64,000 bases of DNA from Branchipolynoe longqiensis. Lineage: Eukaryota > Annelida > Polychaeta > Phyllodocida > Polynoidae. This document shows positions 50,620 to 60,105 of the stretch, piece by piece. A program made the position numbers and the translations under genes. Location: positions 55,826,917 to 55,890,916 of the forward strand of contig CM059198.1 of the NCBI GenBank assembly GCA_030323885.1, read 5' to 3'. The first letter of the stretch is position 1. Every line of letters starts with the position of its first letter. The notes beneath the pieces were generated by a model. The model saw nothing but the letters and a program-made list of their open reading frames with translations. It ran no database searches and was not told the origin of the DNA.

Positions 50620-50678
50620 CTAGAGTGTCAGCGAGTGAGTCAGTGATTGCGGTTGGGTGTGAGAGCAACATCTCATGG

Positions 50679-51344
50679 CAGGGTTCATACCCATTTTGAC
50701 ATATCAAATTCCAGGACTTTCAAGGACCTTTCAGTGCAAAATTCCAGGGGGTCTTTTTTACATTACATTAGTTCTTTAAGCAGGGGAAATTTCAATCGCG
50801 GACTATTGGTCTTCCTCATTCCACTGCTCCTTGCCCTCTCCTAATAATGCCAAGCACCTGGCTAGGAAGCAACAAGTATACATTTATAAGTCATTGGTTT
50901 GACTCTACCAGGGTTCAAACCCACAACCCCACAATCTACCAACACCAGAGACAGACGGTCTAATTCGTTCAACCATCCCGTCTGGTTAAGACGTTTATTA
51001 AATGAAAGTGCCCTGAAACACAGCTCTATTCATAGTTGATTCACTGGGTAAGATGTGAATTGTGAATAAGCATGAGAAATAAGAACGACAATATGTATGG
51101 TTTTAATATAAAAATCAAGAGGCAGGATAACAAACCCACAAAAATCACTTTTAATACAAAACATCACCGATTGAAGTTTCGGCACATTGGCAAAAATAGG
51201 CTTTAAAAAGAAATATGGTGATGATTTTCCATTTTCAAGGACTTTCAAGGATCTTTAGACACATTCTAGGCCTTTCCAGGCCTGGAATCCTCAATTATCA
51301 AATTCAAGGACTTTCCAGGTTTTCAAGGACCTGTACAAACCCTG
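50679..51344. mobile_element. hAT-like MITE family D, long subfamily, hosting a SINE
   Basis: CAGGGTTCATACCC to CTGTACAAACCCTG; AAGCATGAGAAATAAGAACG inside as in 20,714-21,149. A SINE chimera (50,758-50,995) interrupts it. Confidence 0.75.
50758..50995 (-). mobile_element. SINE chimera inside MITE D
   Basis: Plus-strand order: ACATTAGTTCTTTAAGCAGG, GGGGAAATTTCAATCGCGG, body, GGGTTCAAACCC, CAACCATCCCGTCTGG (head end). Family 1 head with family 2 type tail. Confidence 0.7.
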
Positions 51345-51395
51345 AATGCCATATCTACACAAAGCTACACACCACAGGGAGTTACACTTCACCAG

Positions 51396-51870
51396 CTGCC
51401 ACCGTCGAAGCACCCGGCCTGGTCTTTGTGCGCAACTCCTCAGGGTCTAGCATGTCTTTGTTTGTTTGTTGTTGTTTTATATCCTAGCAAAATCTAAGGT
51501 CATATCAGGATCTACTGACTTGTGACTGCGCACTCATGGCAACTTTATATTGCTGCCCCACTGGGATACCAGGCCGCCAGCACCATGACCTGATATCCCA
51601 CTCAGTCACATTATCCTAACACTGAGCCAACCAGTTCTATCCCTATCCTAAAAGTCACAAGCGCCTGGCTAGGAAGCGACAAGTATAAAATGTTAAGTCA
51701 TTGGTTTGACTCGACCAGGGTTTGAACCCACAAACCCAAGTGTTCGGATCCCCTGATCTCCCAAAACAGGAGAGAGATGCTTAACTCATTCGGTCATCCC
51801 GTCTGGTGGCTAGCGTGTCAGTGATTGTGGTTTGGTTGGTGTGAGCGCAACATCTGATCTGCCTGCATAT
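51396..51870 (-). pseudogene. Duplicated 5' part of the REJ exon, split by a SINE
   Basis: 51,396-51,456 plus 51,810-51,870 repeat the first about 50 coding bases, the acceptor and about 55 upstream intron bases of exon 50,379-50,619 (GAAGCACCCGGCCTGGTCTT; CTAGCGTGTCAGTGATTGTG; GAGCGCAACATCTGATC). A one-base loss shifts the frame. It cannot replace the real exon. Confidence 0.8.
51457..51809 (-). mobile_element. SINE family 1 inside the exon duplicate
   Basis: Flanked by CTAGC(A/G)TGTC on both sides, a target duplication made from the exon-duplicate sequence. Full tail, body and head. Confidence 0.87.
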
Positions 51871-51879
51871 CTACCCTAT

Positions 51880-52388
51880 TGTAAAATTGTCCGATATAAT
51901 ACATGTGAACCGAGGTGAAGTTACTATAATAAATTACAAACTGTCTATATAATGATAAATGTTGAAATATAAAAACCCAAAGACATATAGAGGATGTGTG
52001 AACTTGGTAAACTATTATTCATTAGGTATAGAACTTGTATATTGAATAGTCTTTGAGAGGGAGTGTCACTTCCGAGTTTGACTAAGAACAGTCTTTGGAA
52101 GAGTCACCTCACATGCCCCCTCCCCCCCCCACATGGTATTGTTATGATCATTGACCACTGCATTGTACTCTGATTGGAGGAGTGAGTCATGTGACCACTG
52201 CATTGTACTCTGATTGATGAATAGGATCATGTGACAACGGCCATCTTGAATCTTGAGAACCTATATAAGCAATAAACCAGAGAGTCTCACTCTCTTACTT
52301 TTCCTTCTTACCCTGTTTTCCTTTATTACCTGTAGTGTTTTCACTTGACCTATTCACACCACCCACACCACCAGCCGGCACGTTTACA
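51880..52388 (+). mobile_element. Solo LTR (509 bp), family S
   Basis: TGTAAAATTGTCC to CGTTTACA, flanked by CTAT (51,876-51,879 and 52,389-52,392). Closely matches 8258-8765; TATATAAGC followed by AATAAA near 52,262. Confidence 0.87.
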
Positions 52389-52477
52389 CTATGCTACACA
52401 CCAATGCGATATATATTTCACTAGCTGTCCACACTGCACTCCGGTCCCATAAGCCATGAGTCTCCCCGACCTTTTTG

Positions 52478-52795
52478 TTGGTACATTAGTTGTCCCAAGC
52501 AGGGGAAATCCCAGTCACAGAGGACTGGTCTTCCCCACTCCACTGCTGGTCGATAGAAAGCCCGAGCCTACACTTTTACCGACCCAAGGGATTTTTAACC
52601 TCCCACACCACATAGACATGGTCTGAGAGCAACCGGCCTTTGATGACGCTGTAAGTTATACACAGTGGTGAAAATCCAAATTGGCAGAGCTGGGGGCACG
52701 GGGAATCGAACCGCCGACCCTCAGATTAGGAGTCTGACCTAGAAAAAAAGTCAGACACTCTAACCACTCTGCCACAGAGAACGCCACTGTACTAA
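52478..52795 (-). mobile_element. SINE family 2 copy
   Basis: Minus strand: head TGGCAGAGTGGTTAGAGTGT, GGCGGTTCGATTCCCC, body and tail CTAATGTACCAAC. Confidence 0.84.
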
Positions 52796-52799
52796 CCTT

Positions 52800-53210
52800 A
52801 CATTATACAAGAATATGTATTCTGCTTTTACTTACCTTTCGCTGTAACCATCATATCTTACACTTCAATGTACTGAAGCAGACATGGTAATTTCCTTTTA
52901 CAACTTAATTGACATACCTACTCACTCATAACCAGGGAATTGTTTGGAATTATATCCAATTACATTTCTAGTTAGTCTGTAGCTATGAAACATATGTTTA
53001 CTCTATGTATTTAATTTATTATCCAACTACAACTGTATGCAATTTTAAAATTATTTCTAACTGATAACCTCTTTAATTTAAGAAAGCATTCCAGTTTAGC
53101 GCCAACTTCCCAATATTTGAGGTAAAACTTGGAATGAACTTCCCAACATTGATTAAGTTTTTACAGCTCAGCCTTTGATGTCTGTTTCTATTACAGAGGC
53201 GAAGATGTGC
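52800..53210. other. Unique AT-rich DNA
   Basis: About 410 bp without recognised repeat, ORF or splice signals that fit the gene. Upstream exons of the receptor could hide here but I found none. Confidence 0.4.
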
Positions 53211-53370
53211 AAATGAATAAGGCCATATGTAGAAGATCCTGGGTTCGAATCCAGCAGGGTTAAACCAAATATTCCCACCAAGCCTGGCGCTCGGCAGTAT
53301 TAGGATAGGGCACAGCCTGGTTGGTTCAGTATTTGAATAAAGTGAAAGGGATTTATATTCACCGTGCCTC

Positions 53371-53709
53371 GTTTGTTGGAGGTTTACTTCCTCGCACCAT
53401 CTCAGGTCATATCAGGATGGGTACCGATTTGTGACAGTGCGCACTCATGGTGACGTTATAGTGCTGCTCAACTGGGAAACCAAGATACCAGCACCATGAC
53501 CTGATATCACAGTAAGTCACATTAACCTGACACTGAGCAGACCACTCCTTGGCCTGTCCTAATAATGCCAAGTGCCTGGCTAGGAAGCGACAAGTGTACA
53601 TTTTTAAGACGTTGGTTTGACTCGACCAGGAGTCGAACCCTTGGGTTCGAATTCCACAATCTACCAAAACGGGAGACGGATGCTCAACTCATTCGGCCAT
53701 CCCGTCTGA
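53371..53709 (-). mobile_element. SINE family 1 copy
   Basis: Tail GTTGGAGGTTTACTTCCTCG, body, head with GATGGCCGAATGAGTTGAGC on the minus strand. A degenerate half copy in plus orientation precedes it (53,215-53,350). Confidence 0.82.
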
Positions 53710-53885
53710 TCTAGTCTAGTCATGGTGCCAGTGGCTGCACTATAAAGCCACGACGAGTGCGCAGTGCGACAAGTCAGTATCCATCGTGATGTGCGCTCAC
53801 ATGTGAGCAAGTGTTTTAAACCACAATCAATCGATCTATTCCACTATTGCCTAAACATTACACCACTACAAATACGCCATCAACA

Positions 53886-54243
53886 GTTTGTTTGTTGTTG
53901 TTTTACGTCCTAGCAACATCTAACGTCATATCAGGGCGGGTACTGACTTGGGACAGTATGCACATATGCCAACTTTATAGTGCTGCCCCACTGGGAGACC
54001 AGGCCACCAGCATCATGACCTGATATCCCACTCAGTCAGATTATCCTGACACTGAGCCAACCAGTCCTTGCCCTATCCTAATAATACCGAGCGCCTGGCT
54101 AGGAAGCGACAAGTATACATGTTTAAGTGATTGGTTTGACTCAACCAGGGTTCGAACCCACGAACCGATCCCAAGGGCTCGGATCCCACGATTACCCTAA
54201 ACAGGAGACGGACACTCAACTCATTCGGCCATCCCTTCTGGTC
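53886..54243 (-). mobile_element. SINE family 1 copy with target duplication
   Basis: ACGC(C/T)ATCAAC flanks it on both sides. Full tail, body and tRNA-like head. Confidence 0.84.
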
Positions 54244-54379
54244 ACGCTATCAACGGCTATCCAACTTATACGCATGTGTCCCCTTATGGAATACGAGGAG
54301 ACTAAATCCTGATATGACCTTAGATGTTGCCAGGATGTAAAACTCCAACAACCAACCATGCAAGAACACTTGAATCTAA

Positions 54380-55860
54380 AGCCCCAGTCACGCCTACCAG
54401 GATGAGGGGCCGGACGAGCCCCGGACCGTGATCCGGCTTGGTCCGTGGCGATCCGTGACTGGTCCTTGGTGATCCGGCGTGATCCGTGGCTGGTCCGGCC
54501 TCGTCCGGATGTTTTAAAATGTTTAAAACATCCGGGGTGGTCTGGGGCATTTTGTGATCTGGGCTCGATCCGTCATCGTCCGGGGGTAATCCGGCGGTGG
54601 TCCGGGGTTAGACCGGCAGTAGTCTGTGCTGCTTCCGGGGCTGTTTCACCCCAGATGAGCCACGTTTTAGCCACAGTTTAACCCGGACCAGCCCCGGACT
54701 TGCCCAAACTAGCCCCGACTTAGCCACGGACCACTCCCGGACTGCACGGATAAGATCCAAACATGCCGGATGACCACGGATTAACCACGGATAGCCATGG
54801 ATGACCACGTATTACTCACCAACTACCCCAGGATGAGTCCCGCATTTCAGGTTATCATCCGGGGGTTGTCTGATGCTCGTCCGGGGCTAATCCGGGTAGT
54901 CCGGGGGTTGTCTGGGGCTCATCCGGGGTGATCTGGGGCCATATGCAGGAGTCAGTGTTATCGAGCCAAAACGCGTTTAGAGGGGATTTCTGGTTTAACC
55001 CCGAAAAGTCGGTATGTACGAGTCAGTGATAGGCCTAACACCGTGCGTTTAAGGTCCGCGACACTAACCCCGTTTCATATGACGTTTACGGGCGGTGTTA
55101 GCGTAACCTTGTAGCCAAATCTATTAAATGCTATCATATTTAACAGAATTAAAAACGCAATAAGTGAAATTTAATGAAATTAACCCTAAATTTGAAGCAA
55201 TATTAACGCTGCCGCCGTAACGGCGGCGATATTAATACTTATATTTTCGAATCGACGAACGTAAAGTAAACAAATCGCCGCCGTCGCGACCACCGCGTCG
55301 ACGTCGACATCCATACTGGCCGACTTCTACGCATTGGCGGCAATGTATTAGCGAGTTGTTTACTTTACGCTCGTCGATTCGAAAATATAAATATTAATAT
55401 CACCGCCGTTACGGAGGCAGCGTTAATATTGCTTCGAATTTAGGGTTAATTTCCTCAAATTTCACTTATTGCGTATTTAATTCTGTTAAATATGATAGCA
55501 TTTAATAGATATAAGCCTAAAATATGGGTACACATGCAGAGGGATTTCCCAAATCTATAAATAAATTCAGGTTTAGCTAAAATGAAAGTGTTATGCGCTC
55601 CTGCATACGACTTGACACAGTTCCCGACGTCGGTGAAAGCTAAACGGTAAAAGGCTCTAACACCAAACCCCGCTAACACTGACTCCTGCATATGGCCCCT
55701 GGGCTTGTAGTCCGTGGCTCATCCGGTACATGTGACCATGAGGCCAAAAACGACCAAAATAGCGTTTTTATCCGGGGCTGTCCGGGACAGTCCGGGCGAC
55801 TGGTCCGGGGGTGGTCCGGCTAAAATTCCAGGGCTTGTCCGGGTAGATGTGACTGGGGCT
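54380..55860. mobile_element. Inverted-repeat element I with GTCACA-like ends, hosting element J
   Basis: AGCCCCAGTCACGCCTACC on the left and GGTAGATGTGACTGGGGCT on the right. Interior built of TCCGGGGCTGGTCCGG type repeats in both orientations. Element J lies at 54,935-55,699. Confidence 0.75.
54935..55699. mobile_element. Foldback element J nested in element I
   Basis: GGGGCCATATGCAGGAGTCA ... and its complement TGACTCCTGCATATGGCCCC at the two ends. Inside, arms of about 150 bp (55,120-55,272 and 55,357-55,511) are complementary around a loop of about 85 bp. A related left end lies at 56,113. Confidence 0.78.
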
Positions 55861-56039
55861 CAACCAAAGAAACTAACTGTCAATATGCAGTAACACGGGG
55901 CAACCAACCCATGGTGTAACCAACTTCCGAATTCAACAGCACCATCATCAATCAAAATATCTCAACAAGTATCAACGTAGATCATTATCCACCAGTTTGT
56001 TTGCTGTTGGTGATTCATTTAAATAAAACCCAGCACCTA

Positions 56040-56100
56040 TGGCTGGAACATGGTACTGACGTATGTGTTATTTCAGAAGAATAAAATATTTACCAACAAA
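56040..56100. repeat. Short dispersed repeat T copy
   Basis: GGCTGGAACATGGTACTGAC, TTTCAGAAGAATAAAATATT. Diverged. It is followed at 56,113-56,240 by a short piece resembling the end of element J. Confidence 0.4.
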
Positions 56101-56610
56101 TATATATACATACCTGGGGCCATATGCATGGAGCGGTGTTAGCGGCGTGTGGTACTAACCCTCTAACAAAGGGTAGCTATCACCGGTTATCAGGGGCGTC
56201 GCAAAGTATGCCACGCCGTATGCATGGTGGCCTAAACGGTTTGTGTTAGCTACACGTGAATTAATTTTACATTATGGAAATCTGTCTGATCCTGTAGCCG
56301 GCGAGCACCGGTATTGCACAATATTGCCGCCAATTCGGCGGCCGGGAACCAGCAGCCTTGTTACTGGTGAACCTGTTGCCGGCGAGCACCTGGTTGGGCC
56401 TAATATATTGCCTTCTCTACCCACCGGGAACCAGCGCCTATACATTCAGTATAAATTTAAGGACTTTCCAACATCTCTGTCAATGCTAAACTATAATTAT
56501 ACCGATCGACGCCTACATCCATGCTCGATGCCGACAACTTCCACCAATTGGCCTCTTTTCGTGATCCTGGCCCATATATATATATACATACCGGGTGTGT
56601 ATATATATAT

Positions 56611-56699
56611 AGTATAGTTATACGAATCTTACCTGGGTACAGATGATGGATAACTCTTGTTTTCCCGAGGTACAAGCCTCGGGTAATCGTGGACTAGGG
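56611..56699 (-). repeat. DIRS 3' terminal segment
   Basis: Exact complement of 56,834-56,922. It contains CCCGAGGTACAAGCCTCGGG, an inner palindrome. Between the two arms is about 134 bp of spacer beginning GGAGAAGGAAGCAACATCCG, itself complementary to the element's 5' end (61,890-61,918). Confidence 0.9.
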
Positions 56700-56833
56700 A
56701 GAAGGAAGCAACATCCGGGTTCAGCAATCTTCACCTAATTATTCAGGATAAAAACGAGCTTAATGATGGAAATCTGATGTTTTCGTTTTGGCACAAGCGA
56801 ACGTGATAATCGTGGTAGGGTGTGGTGGGTGGG

Positions 56834-56966
56834 CCCTAGTCCACGATTACCCGAGGCTTGTACCTCGGGAAAACAAGAGTTATCCATCATCTGTACCCAG
56901 GTAAGATTCGTATAACTATACTATTTTACCTCGGTACAACGCCTCGGCTACTCGAGGCCGAGGGAG
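56834..56966 (-). repeat. DIRS internal complementary region (ICR)
   Basis: 56,834-56,922 is complementary to the 3' terminal segment, and 56,922-56,966 (TTTTACCTCGGTACAACGCC ...) is complementary to the 5' end at 61,917-61,960. The two ends thus meet inside the element, as in DIRS1, where this region templates circle closure. Confidence 0.9.
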
Positions 56967-57062
56967 ACATTTATGTAGCCTCATTTTTATCCCCAATTAT
57001 CTGATGAACATAAATTTGTGTCAGTAGTAAAATCAAAAGTTTGTACATCTCACCCGATCTTG

Positions 57063-58898
57063 TTAGTTGGTGAGTAGGCGGGTTGCCACCCCGCTCGGTT
57101 TCTCTAGCCGTTTGTTGTAGTGTTTAGCAAACGACTTGGCCGTCTTCCAGCCGGCGTGAGTTAGGATTCTTCGCACTGAGATTCCTAACTTTCTTGCTTT
57201 GGAGACCATAGCGCCCCTTGTGGAATGCGAAGCATAGCGTTCCGTGTCTATGCCAGCCAACTTGAGTATAATAATAGTCCATCTGGCGAGTGTGTCCCGT
57301 GAGATGGCTTTATGCGGCTTGATAAAGCTCACTAAAAGCTGTTTGGAATTTCGTATTCCCTTAGTCTTGGATATGTATGTCCTAATAGCTGCAACTACAC
57401 AAAGTTTCTTATCTTGTGGAAAGCTATCTAAATGGATAGAGGAGAGAGGATCTCCCGTCCTGTTTGACTTTAACAGTACGTCTAAATCAAACGTGGCCTC
57501 ATTCTTATCAATATCGAGGCCTTGTAAGGAGAGGGCTACAATTGTCTGTCCTCTATGTCCTGTAACTAATAATAATAGTACTGCTAATTTATAGCCTAAC
57601 CATTGGATAGTGAGGAATTTATTTTCAGGCCAGGATTTGAAAAGCTTAAACACTGTAGAAACATCCCGAAACCGGCTATATTTCGGTTTTGGGGGGTTTC
57701 TTTCATAGATTGATCTCATGATCCAATGAATGACTTCGTGTTTGCCAATGGTTTGTCCGTCTATTCTTGGTACAATAATAGAGAGTGCGCAGCGCGCCGC
57801 ATTTATGGCCCCATAACCAAGTCCATCGTCTTCCAACATGCGCAGGAAGCGGCCTACTTGCGCGATAGCAGGGGCCATTGGTTTAACCTTATGTAACAGG
57901 CAATATACTCCCCATTTCTTAAGGTAAGTGGTATACATCTTAACAGTACCTGGCCTCCACGCATGCGAAATTAACCTTTCTTGGGTTATTTTATCCAGTC
58001 CGTATTTTTGTAAATACGCTCTTAGAAAAGGAATGCCAGTAGGTGGGTTGTTGACACGTCCCCGTGTGTTGTCACTTTTCCTTGATGTTGTAGGTTTACT
58101 GGTCCTCTTGGGAATCTTAAAAACTTTTTGGCTTCCCACTCCACTATCGCTCGCCACGGCTGAGTGTTCCAGTCTGGTACTATCAGTACTGCATGGGTTT
58201 TGTCCAGCCTGATCTTTCTGGCTACCCTGCTTACCAGGCTGAATGGTGGAAAAATTATAGTAAAATGCGTTATTCCAAGTAAGAGAAAAGGCATCCACTC
58301 GCCAAGCGTGTGGTTCTGGGTGCCAGGATACATATTTATCAAGTTTTTTGTTTTTACGTGAGGCAAAAAGGTCTATGTCTGGCAAACCCCATTCATGACA
58401 GATTGTTTGAAAAATGTCGGGACTCAGTGACCATTCTAAATGGTCATGGAAATGTCGGCTTTTGTTGTCGGCCAGTGTATTTAGTGTACCTGGGATGTGT
58501 GCTACTGTAATCCAAACGTGTTGTTTTTCTGCCCAATCCCAAATGAGTTTTGCGATGTCGTTGCAAGCTGAGGACTTTGTCCCTCCCATGTTACGGATGT
58601 AGGCCATTGCAGTAGTATTATCAGTTAACACTTGGATGCTAAGCTTATCTATTTTTACTAAGCTTGTAAGCCCTAGATAGATGGCTCTTAACTCTAGGAC
58701 GTTTATGTGGTCATCTATTTCATTATCTAGCCAGCGGCCCCTTGTAGCTTCATTATTTCTGTGGGCACCCCAACCTTCTAGAGACGCATCAGTCGTAACC
58801 GTTGTGTTAGGTTCATCCATGCGGATGGGATTATGGGAATTAATTAAATGTTTCATCCACCATTGGATGTTTTCATGTCCTGCTTTAGAAATTGTCAT
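57063..58898 (-). CDS. DIRS RNase H (N-part) and tyrosine recombinase ORF, 611 aa
   Basis: Residues 1-200: RNase H with TTDASLEGWGAH, NVLELRAIYLGL, LTDNTTAMAYIR and NTLADNKSR (D-E-D-D set), then DIDLFASRKNKKL. Residues about 217-290 are translated out of the ancestral frame because of one extra base in an A/T run. Residues about 290-605: tyrosine recombinase with TGHRGQT (Arg), ASHSTRGAMVSKA (His-x2-Arg), LTHAGWKTAK (His) and FAKHYNK (Tyr nucleophile), all catalytic residues kept. The upstream frame is open from about 58,945, so the ATG given is only nominal; in DIRS elements the recombinase often has its own overlapping ORF. Confidence 0.88.
   Translation of the reverse strand: MTISKAGHENIQWWMKHLINSHNPIRMDEPNTTVTTDASLEGWGAHRNNEATRGRWLDNEIDDHINVLELRAIYLGLTSLVKIDKLSIQVLTDNTTAMAYIRNMGGTKSSACNDIAKLIWDWAEKQHVWITVAHIPGTLNTLADNKSRHFHDHLEWSLSPDIFQTICHEWGLPDIDLFASRKNKKLDKYVSWHPEPHAWRVDAFSLTWNNAFYYNFSTIQPGKQGSQKDQAGQNPCSTDSTRLEHSAVASDSGVGSQKVFKIPKRTSKPTTSRKSDNTRGRVNNPPTGIPFLRAYLQKYGLDKITQERLISHAWRPGTVKMYTTYLKKWGVYCLLHKVKPMAPAIAQVGRFLRMLEDDGLGYGAINAARCALSIIVPRIDGQTIGKHEVIHWIMRSIYERNPPKPKYSRFRDVSTVFKLFKSWPENKFLTIQWLGYKLAVLLLLVTGHRGQTIVALSLQGLDIDKNEATFDLDVLLKSNRTGDPLSSIHLDSFPQDKKLCVVAAIRTYISKTKGIRNSKQLLVSFIKPHKAISRDTLARWTIIILKLAGIDTERYASHSTRGAMVSKARKLGISVRRILTHAGWKTAKSFAKHYNKRLEKPSGVATRLLTN
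58022..58249 (-). pseudogene. DIRS RT/RNase H ORF, C-terminal end in shifted frame
   Basis: In the third frame this stretch reads PPFSLVSRVARKI, TAVLIVPDWNTQPW-like (here THAVLIVPDWNTQPW) and ends LLAFLF then stop at 58,022. This is the usual C-terminus of DIRS polymerase ORFs, so the ORF should end here and overlap the recombinase ORF. A one-base excess in the A-run at 58,250-58,254 (plus strand) explains the shift. Confidence 0.78.
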
Positions 58899-58917
58899 TA
58901 GGCATTCGAAATTTCCC

Positions 58918-60105
58918 TTAGCTCTGGTTAGGGCGATATTTTTTATCTATTTCGAGGGATTTAATGTGTGCCTTGCCGTATAATACGGCTGGTGCATAAG
59001 CCACCATTAATCCGATTAGCACTGCTACTTGCCGTATTTTTGGTCTTTTTATGTTTAAAAGCTCTGTGGATGTAGTACTAAATTTTTCAATTTTGTCTGA
59101 CGTTAGGGAGATTGTCATTTGTTGTGTATTTATAAAGAATCCCAAGAATTTTAATAGGGATGTCGGTTGTAGAACCGATTTGGTCTCATGAATGAAAAAC
59201 CCCAAATGGGTCAAGGTATTACATAAATCGTTTATGGCTGAATGGCAATCTTCCTCAGTGCGTGCTACAATAAAGGAATCATCAATATAAGGGAACATGA
59301 CATGGCCTTTCTTGGCCATTTCAGCAAAAACGGGTTTAAGTAACATTGTAAATAAACGTGGGGCGCAGGCCAGACCATTTGGCAAGCATGTAAATTGGTA
59401 CAATTGGCCTTGCCACATGAACCTAAGAAATTTCCTATGGGACTCAAAGATTGGTATTGTATAATAGGCATCTTTGAGGTCTACACTTGCAAGCCACGAA
59501 CCCGGCATCACTAGGTCACGGGCTGTCTCTAACGAGAACATTTTGAAGTGTCTATATTCGACTAATTTATTTAGAATAGTTAAGTCGAGGATCATCCTGA
59601 TGTCTCCATTAGGTTTGGGTCGTGAGAATATATTTGAGATATATTCTCCTTCTGTATGTTGAGCAGTGGTAATGATACCTTTCATTTTAAAATTGTTTAC
59701 TTCTAGATCTAAGGCCAATTTCTCGTCTAGTGTTAAGCGGTAGGGGAAAGGGACTTTACTTTGTATCGGGGTTTCTATAAATGGAATGAAGACCCCTCTA
59801 ACAATATCTAGGACTGTTTGATCTTGTGTGAGTTGTTCCCACTGTCTAATATGATTAGATACATTCCCTGCACAAAAAAGGCTTACACTGGGTTGTATGG
59901 TCGGCTCTATTTGTTCCCCGGCTTGGGGAACTGCTTCTGGGAGGGGTTTTCCCTCCTGAAGGGGCGGTTGCCGTCGTTCCAGCCGTACTGGTTCCGCTGG
60001 CCTCTTCTTCTCGGCTGATATTGGTTCCGGTTCCCGAATCGGTTGGATGAGAAGCCGGTCCTGCGGCCCCGAAAATCCGATCTGGATTTCTTGAATTTTG
60101 CAGTG
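58918..60105 (-). pseudogene. DIRS reverse transcriptase ORF, frameshifted at its 3' end
   Basis: Open from just after a TAA near 60,106, overlapping gag by about 200 bases in the -1 frame, with no early ATG. N-terminal SLFCAGNVSNHIRQWEQL, then SRPKPNGDIRMILDLTILNK (motif 1), LASVDLKDAYYTIPI (motif A), LPNGLACAPRLFT (motif B) and PYIDDSFI (motif C, YIDD). It ends early at 58,918; the next frame continues directly into RNase H, and the break coincides with a six-base homopolymer at 58,939-58,944. It would make cDNA of the element RNA. Confidence 0.88.

Noticed and set aside
48690..49384. Ser/Phe/Leu-rich ORFs resembling membrane proteins
   Set aside because: Translations of the polypurine tract's complementary strand.
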